This document shows, piece by piece, positions 1 through 13,640 of a stretch of 64,000 nucleotides of DNA. The stretch is from Lineus longissimus. Taxonomy: Eukaryota; Nemertea; Pilidiophora; Heteronemertea; Lineidae. The number at the start of each line of letters is the position of its first letter. Positions within the stretch are counted from its first letter, which is position 1. The position numbers were made by a program, and so were the translations under genes. The notes under the pieces were generated by a model. It had not been told where the DNA came from, did not search any database, and worked only from the letters and a program-made list of their open reading frames with translations. The stretch is taken from contig NC_088314.1 in the NCBI RefSeq assembly GCF_910592395.1, positions 1,674,001 through 1,738,000 of the forward strand, given 5' to 3'.

Positions 1-716
1 TTTGTGTTGTTACCAGATATGGTCAAATTGTGTAGCTGGATTGGAGGTCATCAGTACAGAACAAAAACAGCCATTTTTGCTCTGAATTGGGACATTAGTG
101 TGGTTTGTTGTCAGGGGTTAAAATGAGTAGCAATCAGTTGGTGTCGGAAACAGCTGCTAACATTTCGAGGTTTAGATTGGTTGTATTGATATTTTTGTTG
201 CATTGCCGCATAACTGGTTTGAACCATCAGGTGCACAATCTCCTGTACCCAATTGAATTACGACAGTAGGCAAAGAAATCGATAACACTGCCGCTATTTT
301 TTATTGCGTGATACTGCAAGTTAATGATGAAAATAACGATGTTCACACCCCCAAAGGATATGGCGTGAGGCTGTATCAGGGCGTACCTAAAACATAATAA
401 CCTCATCACGCCATGGCCTTTATAGAAACTAATGAGCAACAGCTTTGAGCTTCTTCTTGAATCTTCTTCTTTCCTCCTAGTTTTCTTCTCCGTAAAACTA
501 CTATGTAAAACCCTTTCAAATTCTGTTACATCTTGTGACCTGATTGTTGGAGTTAGCATACTCAATCAATACCTCGGTGACCCAAAACCTAAAGCATAAC
601 ACAGTTTAGTTTCCCAGACGGACTGGCCATGATCTTCCCGGGGTCATGGTGCCCTTCCACCTCACCAACTCCGCCTACTGATACTGTCATCACTCATTGA
701 TTTCTCACCTCACACG

Positions 717-752
717 ATGCTCTCTTCAGACAATTCTGTATATGAGGCAAAG
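717..752 (+). CDS. Candidate first coding exon for the long PLEKHG7-like isoform
   Basis: ATG at 717 opens MLSSDNSVYEAK and ends in phase 0 at a GTATGT donor, matching the phase of the candidate exons at 6336 and 7218. The bases TCTCTTCAG just inside it could instead be an acceptor, making this an internal 23-nt exon from 730. Short and without independent support. Confidence 0.22.
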
Positions 753-1072
753 GTATGTAAGGCTAAAGCACCTGGCGATATTGTCCTTTCAATTCAAACA
801 CGTCGTCACTGCCTCGTCTTGTTTTACATCAGGAAGGCATGCATACGACGTCACCCTCACCTCACACGGACATGGCGAAATCAAGAGAATCTGAAATCGA
901 ATCCTCTTGCCCCTGTTTCCATTTGTTTGTTTCCTTACTCTCAGCTTTAGCCAACAACAAATGAGTGCACATTCGGTCTTTTTTTGATTTGCTGAAGGAA
1001 GGCAAACCTCCGATACACACAACCACGTCAACATGTTACAGGCAGTAGTCTCATTGTTTGTGTTGTCAGCTT

Positions 1073-1319
1073 AGATACCTGATATACCCTTGGGGCCAAT
1101 GAGGGTTATTGGGACTTGTTCTTTCATATCGATTAGCCTAAGACAAAGACAATGAGTATGTATGAGTATGTATGAGTTCCGTCAACCCTCGAATCAGATA
1201 ACGGCTGGCGACGTGCCATGTGTACATGCAACCAAGTCAAGCTCAAAAGGAAAGCTGCATAGACTTGGTTGATCTGTCAGATACCTGATATACCCTAGAG
1301 TGCAATAAGGGTTATGGGG
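1073..1319. repeat. Diverged direct repeat of about 41 bp, two copies
   Basis: AGATACCTGATATACCCT followed by a related AA(T/G)GGTTAT-type tail occurs at about 1073-1113 and again at about 1279-1319. Between them lies a short GTATGTATGA tandem repeat near 1150. No coding frame spans the region. Confidence 0.5.
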
Positions 1320-4300
1320 TTGTACAAAGATAGTAACCTTTGCCAAGGCATCAGGTATCAAAATATCGGTTATGGCAGCCGATAGCAAAGTTACGGGCGG
1401 GTGTGTGTGACTGATGAACTATAAGATTGAACGATCATGCTTAAGGGTTGTTGTGGTAGGAAGCTTTATAGTTGTATGTTGCAAGCAAGTAATCGGAGCG
1501 TGTTCTGTTTCCTCTATCAGGTACTCTGATACTGCGCATGTGATAACTGCAAGTCATATTCCAACAACCCTCTCCTTGAAAGGAGTTTCATAACTCAGGT
1601 TTTCTCTTTCAAAAAGCTATTGGTAGATGTATTCAGTCAGTGGTACGTGGGGAAACATTCCCCGGTACGTAGGCGGTGATAAAAAATCTAGTAAAGACCT
1701 CAGTTGCCTCGCCTAAGATTGTGGTATACCGATATTGGTTATATGAAACATCTTCTTCAATCTTCCGGTCTCAAAACTGAAATTAAACCCACACTTCTCC
1801 ACCTTCTTTCATCGACTAGGTAAACAAATGACAACTCAATACTAAATATTCCTCGAGATTTCCATGACAACCCATGATTTCCCAATATCCGTGCTTTTTA
1901 TTCATAAGAAAGTTGACTCGCTCTGTGTGCTCCCCAGGTCGTGGTTACTCCTTGTCTACAGACCCACATGCCGATTCAAGCGTTCTTGTCAAGCTAAGAT
2001 GAGTGGGTGATCCAAGAAACCTCACCAACAATGTTCTTTTGATAACTCTTTCGTGCATCCGAAACTAGCAACCCGACTATGTTTCGCTTCCGTTTTGCTG
2101 TCGAACAGAGATACGATTGTGACTGAATATGAATATTGCTGGCCTAGAGACCTACATGGCTTTCAATCAAGGCATAGGTTTCCTTTCCTCTGACTTTAGT
2201 GCACCCGAAACTGACAGCAGCTCCAGTTTCTTGCTGGTCGCCAAAACGATGGGCCTACGTCAGTCGCCCTGGTTTCCAAGGGAGACCAGCACTTAAAGCT
2301 TTGAAGTATGAAGATTGGAGAAATAAAGCTTCTGTCCGTTTTCGAGACCTGAGCAAATCGTGTTTGCTGGCGAACAAGATTTCTACCACGGCCACTCAAG
2401 CTGATTCCAAACAAATGCAGCCTTAAACAAAATCATGCTGCCGGTTTGTTCAGTGAAACTCAGTGTGTTTAAAGTTGTTGAGAGTTTTGATCACTTACAT
2501 GTACAAAACAGCCCCCTCGACATTATCATCGTGCCCTGCAGCCGTGTGCCTGTTATGTAGCTAATAATCTATCAGTGTCGATATTAATTTGTCAACTTCG
2601 AACTGATCCGAACTGATCCGAACAGAATCTACCTCAAATCTAACTGTACACGCCATGTAATATGGCAAACCATTCTTGGTGTACCACAACATCAATCATA
2701 TCTTGAGGTAATTTCAATGAATAATATGTTGTACAACAATTCAAATTGACGGTTTTTGCCTTTTCAATCTGATTTATTAAACCATCGACGATAAATCATC
2801 CAATTATGGGTACTTTTAAGAAAACTATTCTGAAATTATGACAATATTTGGTTGGTTGAAGCACGCGATGTGAAGCTTTAGCATTAGGATCTCGGAATTT
2901 CATCAACTCTTATGGCTACATCGCAGGTTGCAATTACATAGAAACTGTTTGTTTGTGGAGTGCTCTGTGGCTGTGGCTAGACGTCAACCGGGATATCTTA
3001 GAAAATGACCCTATGTCCCAGCCCGTGAATAAGCTTGAGTTTCATGATGCGACCCCCTTTAGGTGGTATCCAAAGCTAACCACTGTCATCGTATGAGTGG
3101 TTCCCGAATCGAACCGAGAGAGAAAATGTCCTCTAGAGTGACATATTGCCATCTGACTGGGATGAGAACCACGGTAGCCAGACTTGCCAGAGGTCAGTAT
3201 TTCCCCAATTACTTTCCTATTCTCACCTTAACCCGGCGGGTATTACTTACCAATTCAATCACTGACTAAAGACATTCCAACATCCTCAAATCAAATTAAA
3301 CCTGAAACTAACGGAAACAGATAAAACGGAAATTGTACCCCATTCAGAAATATCCGGAAAAACGAGATACTCCTGCATCTATAATCTGATCCGAGTTAAA
3401 CCCAGGCATCAAGTGTTGGGTTATTGGTTGCCTTGGATACCTCGATATCTAGAAATGCAAAATTAATGATATTGGCTGAGGAAATCAGTTTTGGTCAAGT
3501 TCGAAAACATCAGGTCTGAGATGGCAATAGACTATTTTATTTGCCTGGATTTATTGTTAATAAAATGGGTTCATTTCTGAGATGAACAATCCGTGTGACA
3601 CATATTGATGACCCTTGGTAGGCCCAATGACTTTTATTGTGGATTCCCTTCATTTAATTCCTGAATATGACTTCAGAGAGGTCAAATGTCTTCACCGTGA
3701 CCGCTAATTAGCTTTGAAGCCACATGCAAGCATTCTGGTCCATTTCCTTACTTGGCATGTAAGGAATAAGCTTGGAGTGCCTGCTGGATAATTTGGCTGT
3801 CACTTTTGACTATGTGGTTATTAGGTTGTATTCCTAATTACTAAGACACGATAAAATGGGCATCATTATTGACCCAAAGCTTTTGGTGTCCGTGATTTAC
3901 TAATTGGACTGCGGGCTCGTACTGCAGGAAACGGAGAAGGAGGTTTGGTGCGTTGACAGATACCGGGAGCATTAAGTTTGGTATCTATGACTAGACACAG
4001 ACGAGGTGGTTCGGTGACCAGAAACATTGGTCTCTTAGTTTCGGTTTTTGTAGGTCGTGTTAAGTGTGGGTCAGTTTTGACCTAAAGTTACCGTCATACT
4101 ACTTATTTGATACAGCGCACTGTTTATTCAAGGAAGGTGGATTATACCTGGAAATGTCAAACGTGCAGGTGTCGCTGAACATTGGCAAACGAACGAAATT
4201 GTTCTTGTGAGGATTTGATAGCACTGAAGCGCGTATTGCAAATAATATCGTCTGGTACAATAGTAATACTAATACTTTATCACTTTGATAGCGCCTTTTC

Positions 4301-4483
4301 ATGATATTAAACCTTGAGGCCGCCTCTCCAAGACTTAAACACAACCCCAAACGCAATGCAACAGTCATCAGCTTAATATAATGCATGTAATGGAAACACT
4401 GCTACGTCCCTTTGTAAACTGCACCTCGTTCGTAGTTTTTGATCAAGCCACTGCCTCCTGCAGTGAGCGACGTTACGCCAGTG

Positions 4484-4520
4484 TGACGTCATCAAGAGCG
4501 CGTACACAAATATCCAATCA
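4484..4520. promoter_or_regulatory. CRE and CCAAT box pair
   Basis: A palindromic TGACGTCA at 4484-4491 is followed by ATCCAATCAG with CCAATCA at 4514-4520. The pairing is typical of animal promoters. It could serve a long PLEKHG7-like transcript, but no adjacent first exon was identified. Confidence 0.25.
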
Positions 4521-6335
4521 GAGGTCTTGTTCGCGTTCACCCTGTTCGTCATTCCCGTAGGCCTGGCAACAGTTACAAATGACGGGGTTGGAGTTGGAAA
4601 CGGGCGCAGAACACACGTTAACATTTTTGATGGAAATTGAAACGGTTTGTACGAATGGTGTTCTTCATTTCCATCGAATATGCTTTAAAAAGATTGTCTA
4701 ACTCTATTGGGCCCTTAGTCGCTTGAAGGCAGCCAAATGTATTGCCGCAAACGACGTCTAAAAGTTTGTCGATCAAAGTTCACATCAGCACCCCAACTAC
4801 CACAATTATTGCGCAAATTCCAATTCAGACTTTGATTTAAGGATGCCTTAACTGTATAACGGGATTAGAAGCGTGACCTTGCATAGCTCGCGGCTAGTTA
4901 CCGAGGCTTGAACGGCATTTGCCATGATAAAGCAAGATCGAGTTGAAAACAAGTCTACTGTTAAATGTCGACTCCAGACGTATTAGGGTGTAGTCCTGTA
5001 TTCATTCCGCAAACCTGAACTGATTGTTCCAGCATTCGCTCTCTTGCTTGGCTATCCATTCCATTCGTCGTGAGTTGCGACGTATCACCACGATCGATTT
5101 TTATTCAGCCCATTATTTGATATCACTGTCGACATGTTACAAGATACAAATCTGATGTTTAGAGCTATTTATCGCAACTTGTCAATCTCGAAATGCCATT
5201 ATGTGTTTTCATCATTGATCTTTCTACACATGCCAAGATTCATCGCGCGACTTGACTGCACGTGCGCGACCAATAGATATTTTCGTTTCAATGGTGAGAC
5301 ACTCAGCTACCAAATACCTTTCCTGCTACCATGCACAAGCATGACAAGAGTCCTAGTAGATTAGGTATGATAAGACTTGCAATATTTCATTTAAGAATGC
5401 CATAACAAATCATCCTGATGTTGAATTGACTAAAAGTTGATGCTTTCAGTGGTGACATTCGCTTTTGGCACCCGATCGAATGAATCAGTTCACGTTTCTC
5501 ATTCCATTACTTTGTCAATTTCGTAAAGCTCCTCGTTAACCACAGAATAATTTCGCCCATTTCATTCTAGCGAACAAATTAGCAAGCTTTGCAACCGTGT
5601 CTCGATTTTTCAAGGCGTACTTCCTCACCACACCGTTTCACTAAAGTCACCCAATCGGCGATGTCCTTTTTTCAACCAGACGTCGGCGTCTCGCTTTCAG
5701 ATCGATATCCCGTTTTCATTATTCCAATTTAATCCTTCAGCTAGTTACATTGCAGTTTTTCGTGTCTTCAATTCCTTCCCATGATTAAATCAGACAGCTC
5801 CTACGTTTTGCTTTTCAATAACATACAAAATCTTAAGCGCATCTCAGAATCCCATTTGTACCAAATCTTCCATCAGGTTCTTTTAAGCCTTAATTTCCTT
5901 CTCGGTTATGCCGACATCGCGAAACCGTTGATGCGCTGGATGGAATCAATGAGCATTGTTTTGAATTCAATTCCAACCAAGTTTCTTGTAGATCTGCTAC
6001 TGCAAGAGACCTATCAAGACCGTGACTTTACCGTGACTTAAATACAGTGGAAACCCGGTCGACGACCACCCCGCTATGATGACCAAGAATCGCGAATTGG
6101 TTCTGATTGATTTGCCGAGATGGCAGTGCGATTCTGACGATGATGGTTGCAAATAGTGGCTTGGGTGATGTGTGTAGATGGCGTTTGAAGATTTTCTGTA
6201 GTTGTTGATGGCTGAACCTCAAAAGCTAAGAGTTTTGGGACCCCCGCCCATCCCTTAGATCCCACCCCTCCCCCCACCCTTACCAATACACAATATCTTG
6301 CAGTAGAGCTATAAATGTGCACATCATACTTTCAG

Positions 6336-6362
6336 AAACCAAAAGCCGAATACGAAAAAGTG
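6336..6362 (+). CDS. Candidate 27-nt microexon upstream of the PLEKHG7-like gene
   Basis: The sequence between an ATACTTTCAG acceptor and a GTAAGC donor is exactly 27 nt and reads KPKAEYEKV in phase 0. It would splice in frame to the exon at 7218. The support is splice signals and phase only. Confidence 0.35.
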
Positions 6363-6501
6363 GTAAGCCTTATGACTTTGCCTTACAAATCCGGTTGGGT
6401 CTCACAATAACACATAACTCCATTGGTCTTCGCGGTGAACAACTGCAAACTAGCGTAGTAAGCGACAATGCCGACCATTTACTAAGTAACAACACCGGTT
6501 T

Positions 6502-6865
6502 GTGGCCATGTGCGGTATTGTGAAACCACTGACTCTCTGTCTCAATGGCAAGTCATGCTGTGGCCATGTCTAGCTTTATAACACTACTCACTCTCTCAAT
6601 GGCGTATCTGTTGTGGCCGTGTACATTTTGTAACACCACTCACTGTCACAATGGCAAATAATGTTGTGGCCATGTCTAGCATTATAACACCACTCACTTT
6701 CTCAATGGCGAATCTGTTATGGCCGTGTGCACTATTATAACACCACTCACTCTCTCAATGGCAGATGTGTTGTGGCCAGGTGGCGCACTATAACACCACT
6801 CACTGTCTCAATGGCTAATCATGTTGTCGCCAGGTGGAGCATTATAACACCTCTCACTGACTCAA
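6502..6865 (+). repeat. Minisatellite, about 53-bp unit, seven copies
   Basis: Tandem units begin GTGGCC(A/G)(T/G)G and contain ATAACACCACTCACT and CTCAATGGC. Seven diverged copies of about 53-59 bp run from 6502 to 6865, 140 bases after the candidate microexon donor. Confidence 0.8.
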
Positions 6866-6867
6866 CA

Positions 6868-6918
6868 TGTCATCACCAATCATGATAATTGTTCGGTGAC
6901 CATAATATGGTGATGACA
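6868..6918. repeat. Inverted repeat (hairpin) directly after the minisatellite
   Basis: TGTCATCACCA at 6868-6878 and its perfect reverse complement TGGTGATGACA at 6908-6918 flank a 29-base loop. It abuts the end of the 53-bp array. Confidence 0.6.
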
Positions 6919-7217
6919 CACACTGAGCTTATTTTTCAGTCAAAGAATTCTTTCCTTCTATCATCCTTTTAATAGGTTTTCTCAGATTTGGGTGTGGAAT
7001 GATTTTAGAATGTATGGATAACATCACGATTCTTTATGTGGCTCACACAGTATATAACGACTTGGCCATACTTTGATATGCATCTAACCACCAATATCGC
7101 TGCATTTTTCAGATATTACAACGTCGTAGATTTCATTTGCAGAGTTGTGGGTCGAGGCATGCATTGATCAACAATCACCTCTTACTAATTAGATGTCACT
7201 AATTATCCATCTTTCAG

Positions 7218-7277
7218 ATAGTAGATATTGATATCGACTCGCCTGTCGAGTCAGAGGTACCGCTTGTGCCCCGACCA
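7218..7277 (+). CDS. Probable upstream exon of the PLEKHG7-like gene (long isoform)
   Basis: A 60-nt exon, phase 0 at both ends, between a CATCTTTCAG acceptor and a GTAAGT donor. It encodes IVDIDIDSPVESEVPLVPRP, an acidic, Pro-rich low-complexity stretch of the kind seen in RhoGEF N-termini. It joins in frame to the exon at 9016. Assignment to this gene rests on strand, phase and lack of another host gene. Confidence 0.5.
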
Positions 7278-9015
7278 GTAAGTAACCATGGTTACCGAAT
7301 GCCTGCCTTCTTATATCTTACTCCTTATTTTTCCTGAATTTTGTTTGCAATTATGCAAGGTACTTCTATTCAAACATTAGTTACCCATCAATCTGCTCAT
7401 ATGCCTGCAGTGTCCTAGTAAAGGAAAGCGGGCCTTCTATTTTTCCACTTCTTACTAACGTTAGTAACTTATAATCCATCAGCCACCAAAAACCAGTCTC
7501 ACTCTCCTCGCTTCCAATTAATTTCTCTCAGAGCAACTCAAAAATATTCCAGATGCCTGAGGGAACTCTAATTCTCCGCATTATGCTTCCTCACACTTAG
7601 CTTTTCTTTGATGGCATGTTGCTGAGCATTTTACAAGTGGTGATTTCAGCGTGAATGCGCCACAGCTTTTTTGCCCGATTTATCGCCTGGGGAGATATGC
7701 ACATTGGTGAAGGATGTGAAATTGCTCTAAAAAAACCCGGCTCAAACGCATAAATGCTTTTGGCATGTGATCTTCTGTTTTATTCTGTCCATCTGATGTC
7801 TTGTACAAAGCTCTTAAAACGCAAAGCATGCCATGTCAACTGAACATCATCAAGAAGCTCTCATCTACATCTAGCACGCTCAATTGCATCTTTCCCCACC
7901 AACGACCAACCACAGTGCGGGCGTCAAGGACAGCCCATGAAACATGGCAGATATCCTCCTAGCATGTGTAAGGGGAACCCTGCCTCATTTCTGCCTAGGC
8001 TGTTGTCCTTGACCAAACCATTGGTCACTCATTATCCTATTACTCTATGGTTACGTCTTAACTGCGGACCTGTTGTACGACCATGAATCATGATTAACGA
8101 CCCTCCGTAACCCTCTTTGTCGTATCTTAAACATGGTCGGATGGTCATTCTTTTTTCCGGCAGGTGATGATGGAGGGCAGGGCAGTGCAATAATCTTGAT
8201 AAATATTGCTCTAAACCATAGCGAAGAATATCATTCCTTAAGCTCTTGAGTACTACCCGTGATTGGTTCTTTTCTAAAGACTGCACGGGTGAAGCAGAGT
8301 TGTGGGTTTCTGATTGGTCGCTTATGCGGAAAATCTGAAGCAGCACGTATTTTTAAAGGTAAACTAATACCTTTATCCAACGTGTTCAGTAATACTTGAT
8401 TTGCGCCTTCACAAATTGTATCGTACGAGTAATTTCAAACTGGCAAATGAAGTCGGAACCCTAGCCGAATGCAACAGCTGATGCTATTAGAAAAGCGATT
8501 ATTCATTGGCATTGAGCAGACGATACTTTATAAGATTAATGGTGGATTAGATTATGATGGCAAATTGCCTGAACAGCCAGCCTCTGATGTCTTCCGTGCT
8601 ATTTTAAGTTTGAATTGCAAGCCAGTAATGAGGTTACCAGGGTAATGCGAGGTTACTCCGTTGAGGTCATTTGATAGAAAGTCTAAGGTCGTTTGCTGTG
8701 GCCTACATTTTGATAGATTGGTTCCAGATTGTCTCTTGGCTCTGGTGAGAAGATCTGGAACCTATCTGAGTTGCTGTCGATTGGCGATGGTTACGTCCTC
8801 TTTTATGAGTACGCAGTCTATTCAAAGTTTATTCAATGCAACTAATGTACATGTAACGATTGCTATTGTTGTTAACTGTATATACGGATCAACCTCTGAC
8901 CTTGATATCATATCCCCATTCCCTGTAGTCAATTCATCTAACGAAAATTTTACTCCATTAATGGCTCAATATGTTCTCTAGATTATAGCTGTGTGCCGCT
9001 GTCTTGTTCTTGCAG

Positions 9016-9132
9016 TTGACCCGTCGTGCTAGTATTGGAAGTATCCACAGTACATCAGAAGACAGTGATGATGAACCTTCAACTCCACCAGTTGCTAGGA
9101 GGGGAAGGAGAGCAGCAATATACGAATCAAAG
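9016..9132 (+). CDS. Probable upstream exon of the PLEKHG7-like gene (long isoform)
   Basis: A 117-nt exon, phase 0 at both ends, between a CTTGTTCTTGCAG acceptor and a GTAAGT donor. The product begins LTRRASIGSIHSTSEDSDDE and continues STPPVARRGRRAAIYESK. RRAS is a basophilic-kinase consensus and SEDSDDE is a CK2-like acidic cluster, suggesting a phosphorylated linker. It joins in frame to 14499. Confidence 0.6.
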
Positions 9133-12100
9133 GTAAGTCTCGTATACATTTTGGCCAATCAGAGTCGGGGTATTCATTTTTCGACCAATCGAAAGCGGGG
9201 ATATGCTCCGACCAATCAGAATCGAAGATATAGGTCGATTCAACTAGATCAGAACATACCACAGTCATTTGGTACTGATTCAACCAAGTTTCTTACTGTT
9301 TCTAAAAGATATTCGTCCTTGCCAACGATTGTCCTCTGTCATATGCGATATTCAGTCTGTTTTAGCGGCTTAAAGTCAAACGCAAATCCATATTACTTGT
9401 ACGGCTGGCTCAAATCTTCTTCTTTTTCGAGGACAGTTGGCTTAGTGACGATGTACAATACGGTGTACACGTTCGGGAATGTACACGTTCGGGCTTGATT
9501 GTTTCTGGTCATGTCTTGTTGGCAGTTGCCTTCCGAATCGTGCTGAAAAATGACAGTATCACACGTACGCTTTTGTTGCTCATTACGCAGGCACAGATCC
9601 ACACAAATCAGCCTCATTATCGGTGTTCCCGAGCACATTACATGGTGACGAAGAATGCATGATAATGACGTATGTGTTGCGCCATCAAAGCAATCAACAC
9701 TCCCATCTCCCACAGAATCACCTCCAGGCAATCCATGCTCGAAGTTTTCCGTCATTTCATCATCGGTATGTGATTAGAGAAACCCTAGGGTGTTTGTTTT
9801 CGTGTGATGTTAAGGTCCACGTGAAATAAGCAGTGTTTGAAAGCAAACCAACGCAATAGTCTCTAAAAAGGACGAAGCAATATGTTGTCAGTCGTTTAGC
9901 GGTATTGAAATAAGGTTGGAGGACAGCATTATAGTCCACCACACCGTTCCCCTAAGAGTTGCCGAGGGCTGCATTTATAGATTGGTTCAACGTCACCTTA
10001 ACCTGTTGACACAAAACAAGCTGGGAAGAAATAGCTTGAAACTATAAATGATAATGAGAGGCAAATTTAATAAACAAAGCAATTTCATGGCTGGTAATAC
10101 CAGTGGCTTGAAGCTGTTTACCTGCAATGGTTTTGGTAATGACGGAAACAGATTCAATGTTGAGAAGCGCTTTGTACCAATGGCTTTACATTTGTTTCAA
10201 ATGTCGTTTTATCTCCATGTTGTCTTAAAAAGAGGGTGGTACTCGAACTCCACGACCGCGCCTTGTGCTGTCCATATCCTTGCAACTCATTGCTAATATC
10301 TACCATAGCACCTGAGCTGTCGGTTTCTTCCACGAATAAAACCCAGCCGTAGGACATTCATTATCCGTCTTTGATTCTCAGGCAGTTCTCAGCGATGGTT
10401 TGGCCATTTGATCAGCGGCTGCGGGTATATTTCGAAGGCCATATTCTCGTAATCATCGATGTGGGCATGCCCATACTGTATCTCGTGAGATGTTTCAGAC
10501 ATGTCTCTGTTTGAGAACGTTAGCCTAGCAAGTTCGCCAGTCTCTTACTCCTGGCTCTGGCGAGATTTTCATGCCAGATTATGCAGCTTTAAGGTATCAC
10601 ATGAGCTCACGTCCGCCAATATCCGCTGCTCTAGCTGGGCGACCGAGATGACGGAGGTGACCCACAGACGGAAAGGAGGATTGTTCCTTGGTTGTAACAG
10701 CGGAGGTCGTCATCGCCATAGAAATACTATCTGAAAGACTTGAGTAGGTTTACTTGTGGTCGTTACTGGCTGATACGCATCCAAAGTGCCGTTAAATGGG
10801 AACATTATAGAGCGTTACCTAGACATTCGATCCTGGAAATAATGATGTACTGGATAGGATCGAACACTGTAGTGTGTTATTCTCTACCGGTACTGATTCA
10901 CTGATTAGAGTTTACAGTATTGATGGAGGTCCCGAGCGGACAATGCAGATGTTCTGCCGCCCGATGCATTTAGGGCAGTCTCACCAAACACCCTTCTTGT
11001 TAAGCAGTCATTTTGCCCAAAACCACGGCTGCCACCTCGGTTTCGGACTACATTTCGCTCCACCCTCGCGGTGTTTGATGAGACAACCAACACCTCCTGG
11101 TCGGTATCAACTCCTGAACCAGATCCTCAATTTCAGCCGTTACTGTTTTATATTCCTATCCAGTTCGCCATACATACTGCGACCGAGGTATCTGATAGTT
11201 GCGATCAGTGATGCTGTTGAAAAAACTGTCTCTTCCCCCACGAATTACGTATCTTATGTCCAATTACTTTCCAATTAGTTTGACATTAGGCTGTATGCAA
11301 GGTGGAGCGATTGCAATCGGACCAGTTGGTTATGTAGACAAGCCTGGCACGAATACTTTGTCCTCTACATATGTGGTTGGCACTGCGCTCGTTTATTGTC
11401 AGGTGCTTTTCTCAAAAACTTAAACAATTTTAAAAGACACAGATATAGAACACTTAGATATTGAACGGAATTTGAAGTGCTCTCTTTGCATCGAGAAAAC
11501 AAGACATCAAAGCAACTTTATTCATCTATTCCTTATTAGAACCTATCCAGCGCGCAAAAACCATAATCTGGAACCCGGCGATGATAAACGTACCTCCTGC
11601 TACCAGAGCTCTGTTATCAGTTGAAATGTCGCGGATCGTGTGCACAAAAAGAACCTGACGCAGTGAGGAAGATGGCTATTTGTATCAGCGCGCATCATTA
11701 GGCATCATAGCTGTCTCTCTTTAGTAATTGGCCATAATGAGCTTTTGATAATCGCACTAGAGGCAAGTTGTCAGGCTGCCATATAAGTGGTGCTGATACG
11801 CTAGTGAACATCATGAAGTGAAATCCCAGGGAGTTTGTTGCTGGACCAATTTGAGTGGATACACAGCGCGAATGAGACTAAGTTGAAGACATTGGGCGAC
11901 AATCGGTGCTCAAAGGATAGTTAGTACTCGTCACAGAAGTCGACAACACCAGACAGAGGACAGAGCTACACTCCTCATTAGACAGCGTTGGTACATGGAT
12001 TTATTAACGTTGTTTGCCATTATGGCAACGAGAAAGAGCCATCATCCCAATACCTTAGTTAGACTAGCCTTGCTCTACTAATGTAAGCTTGTGGAAGGAA

Positions 12101-13640
12101 TAACTACAAACTCATCGTTATTGATGAGGCTGGAGCCATTCAACAGACAATACATGTAGTCAAAAGACGATAAAGACTGACCAGTGAAACAGCTGAAGAC
12201 CCTTAGGAGGAGCTAAACGTATTCATTACCCAGAATATCACAGCACTACACATTCGTAAGAGTAGTCACTTTACATTCAACGTAACGATACCTCGTTGGA
12301 GTAATTGTTAGACATACCTAACCAATGAGATATATTGCTTGCTGAATCATGGCCTATTGATTAGAGAAAGAAAGCGATCACTACTCAGACTTTCGGTGTT
12401 TGCCAAACCCAAACCCACGAGACGAATAGATGATATTCCCTCAGCCTGACTTCCACCACGTCTAAGTCATTAATTCAGAGTGCTACCAAAGCAGAGCGAC
12501 ATATCGCTCTCTAATTGATTATTTGCCGTTAATGAAAGCCGCGAAAAGGATGTACTCATGAAGTTGACCATCGATGTCCCGCAACGCTACGAAAGGGAAT
12601 TCGACTTGGACGTACGTGTAATTCTACCGATTTGGTAGAGGATAACATTACAAGGCGAACAGGCTCCATCATAAACGTCCGTTTTTAATGAGAGGGAGAA
12701 GTATACATTACTTCAGCGTCTCCGATGTCCTCCCAAAAGTCAATGGATATCAAAGGAATGGACAAGTCACCACCTGCATCGTTTAGCGCCACTTACCCAA
12801 TGGCAGACCTTGAAGATATCAGCCCGGTGTAGTTGTTCAAGGGCCAGCCGAGAAGGCGCTTGGATCAAGACGTACATATTGATGCAGTGACTTCATCGAC
12901 CTGCGCCATTTCCCAAGGCGAGAGCGATTATCGTGTTCGCGACGGGAAAGTATTCGGATTTCATTTGGTAATACATGTAGAAGAGAAAGGTGACAGCGTC
13001 CTATTCCACGAGAAGAGTGGTTAGTGTTGGCATATCAACCACATTAAAACGTATTCATTGTGATTTTTCCAACATTGAGAATACTACATAATACCAACCT
13101 TATCAGCCTAATTTCTTCTACCTCGTCAATCCATAATGCAAATGCATTTGGAGTAAACAGATGAATGTGACAGCCTCTCATTTAAGTGATACGTGTTGAT
13201 ATATCTACCGAAGGATTTCGTCATCATTGGAAACAATTAGAACTAAGTTTCATCGGGCTATGCGAAATTCTATTACCTCAACAGACAATGCTATAAGACA
13301 ATGCTTCATTCGCTGAAACTTCCCCCCGAAGCAATCATTTTATAACAGGGAAAATAGCTTGTTATTATCAGCAGCTGCAGAATTTTATTCAGCGTGGCAG
13401 CGACATAAATATTAAGAAGCTTGTGATTGTGAGATGCGTATATGTTTTTACGCGTACATATTATCAAAGTCAGCTGAGCCTTACCGATTGCGAGAGTAGC
13501 CAATAGGCATCTGTTGCTACTGTCAATCGAATTGTACATGCACTTCTTTAAGCCTGATGCTGCGTTACATTAACTGGATGGATTTCTAAATATCAAAGAT
13601 CACCGATTTCTTCTCGACACATGTGTTGGACGCAGCGTTT
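9133..13640. other. Intron of the PLEKHG7-like long isoform
   Basis: A 4.5-kb stretch with no confident exon. One candidate, 11008-11103, has a good acceptor and phase 0 at both ends and is described in the findings. No RNA gene or mobile element was recognised. Confidence 0.4.

Larger units (their letters stand above)
753..6335. other. Non-coding stretch, probably intron or 5' flank
   Basis: Beyond the direct repeat near 1.1-1.3 kb and the CRE/CCAAT pair near 4.5 kb, I see no convincing exon, RNA gene or transposon. The open frames here are short, lack protein-like composition and overlap on opposite strands. Confidence 0.5.

Noticed and set aside
9004-9498. Plus-strand frame of 164 codons
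   Set aside because: Only its first 39 codons are exonic; the GTAAGT at 9133 ends the exon and the rest is intronic read-through.
12833-13024. Plus-strand frame of 63 codons with acidic composition
   Set aside because: It has no ATG at its start, no splice support and no link in phase to neighbouring exons.
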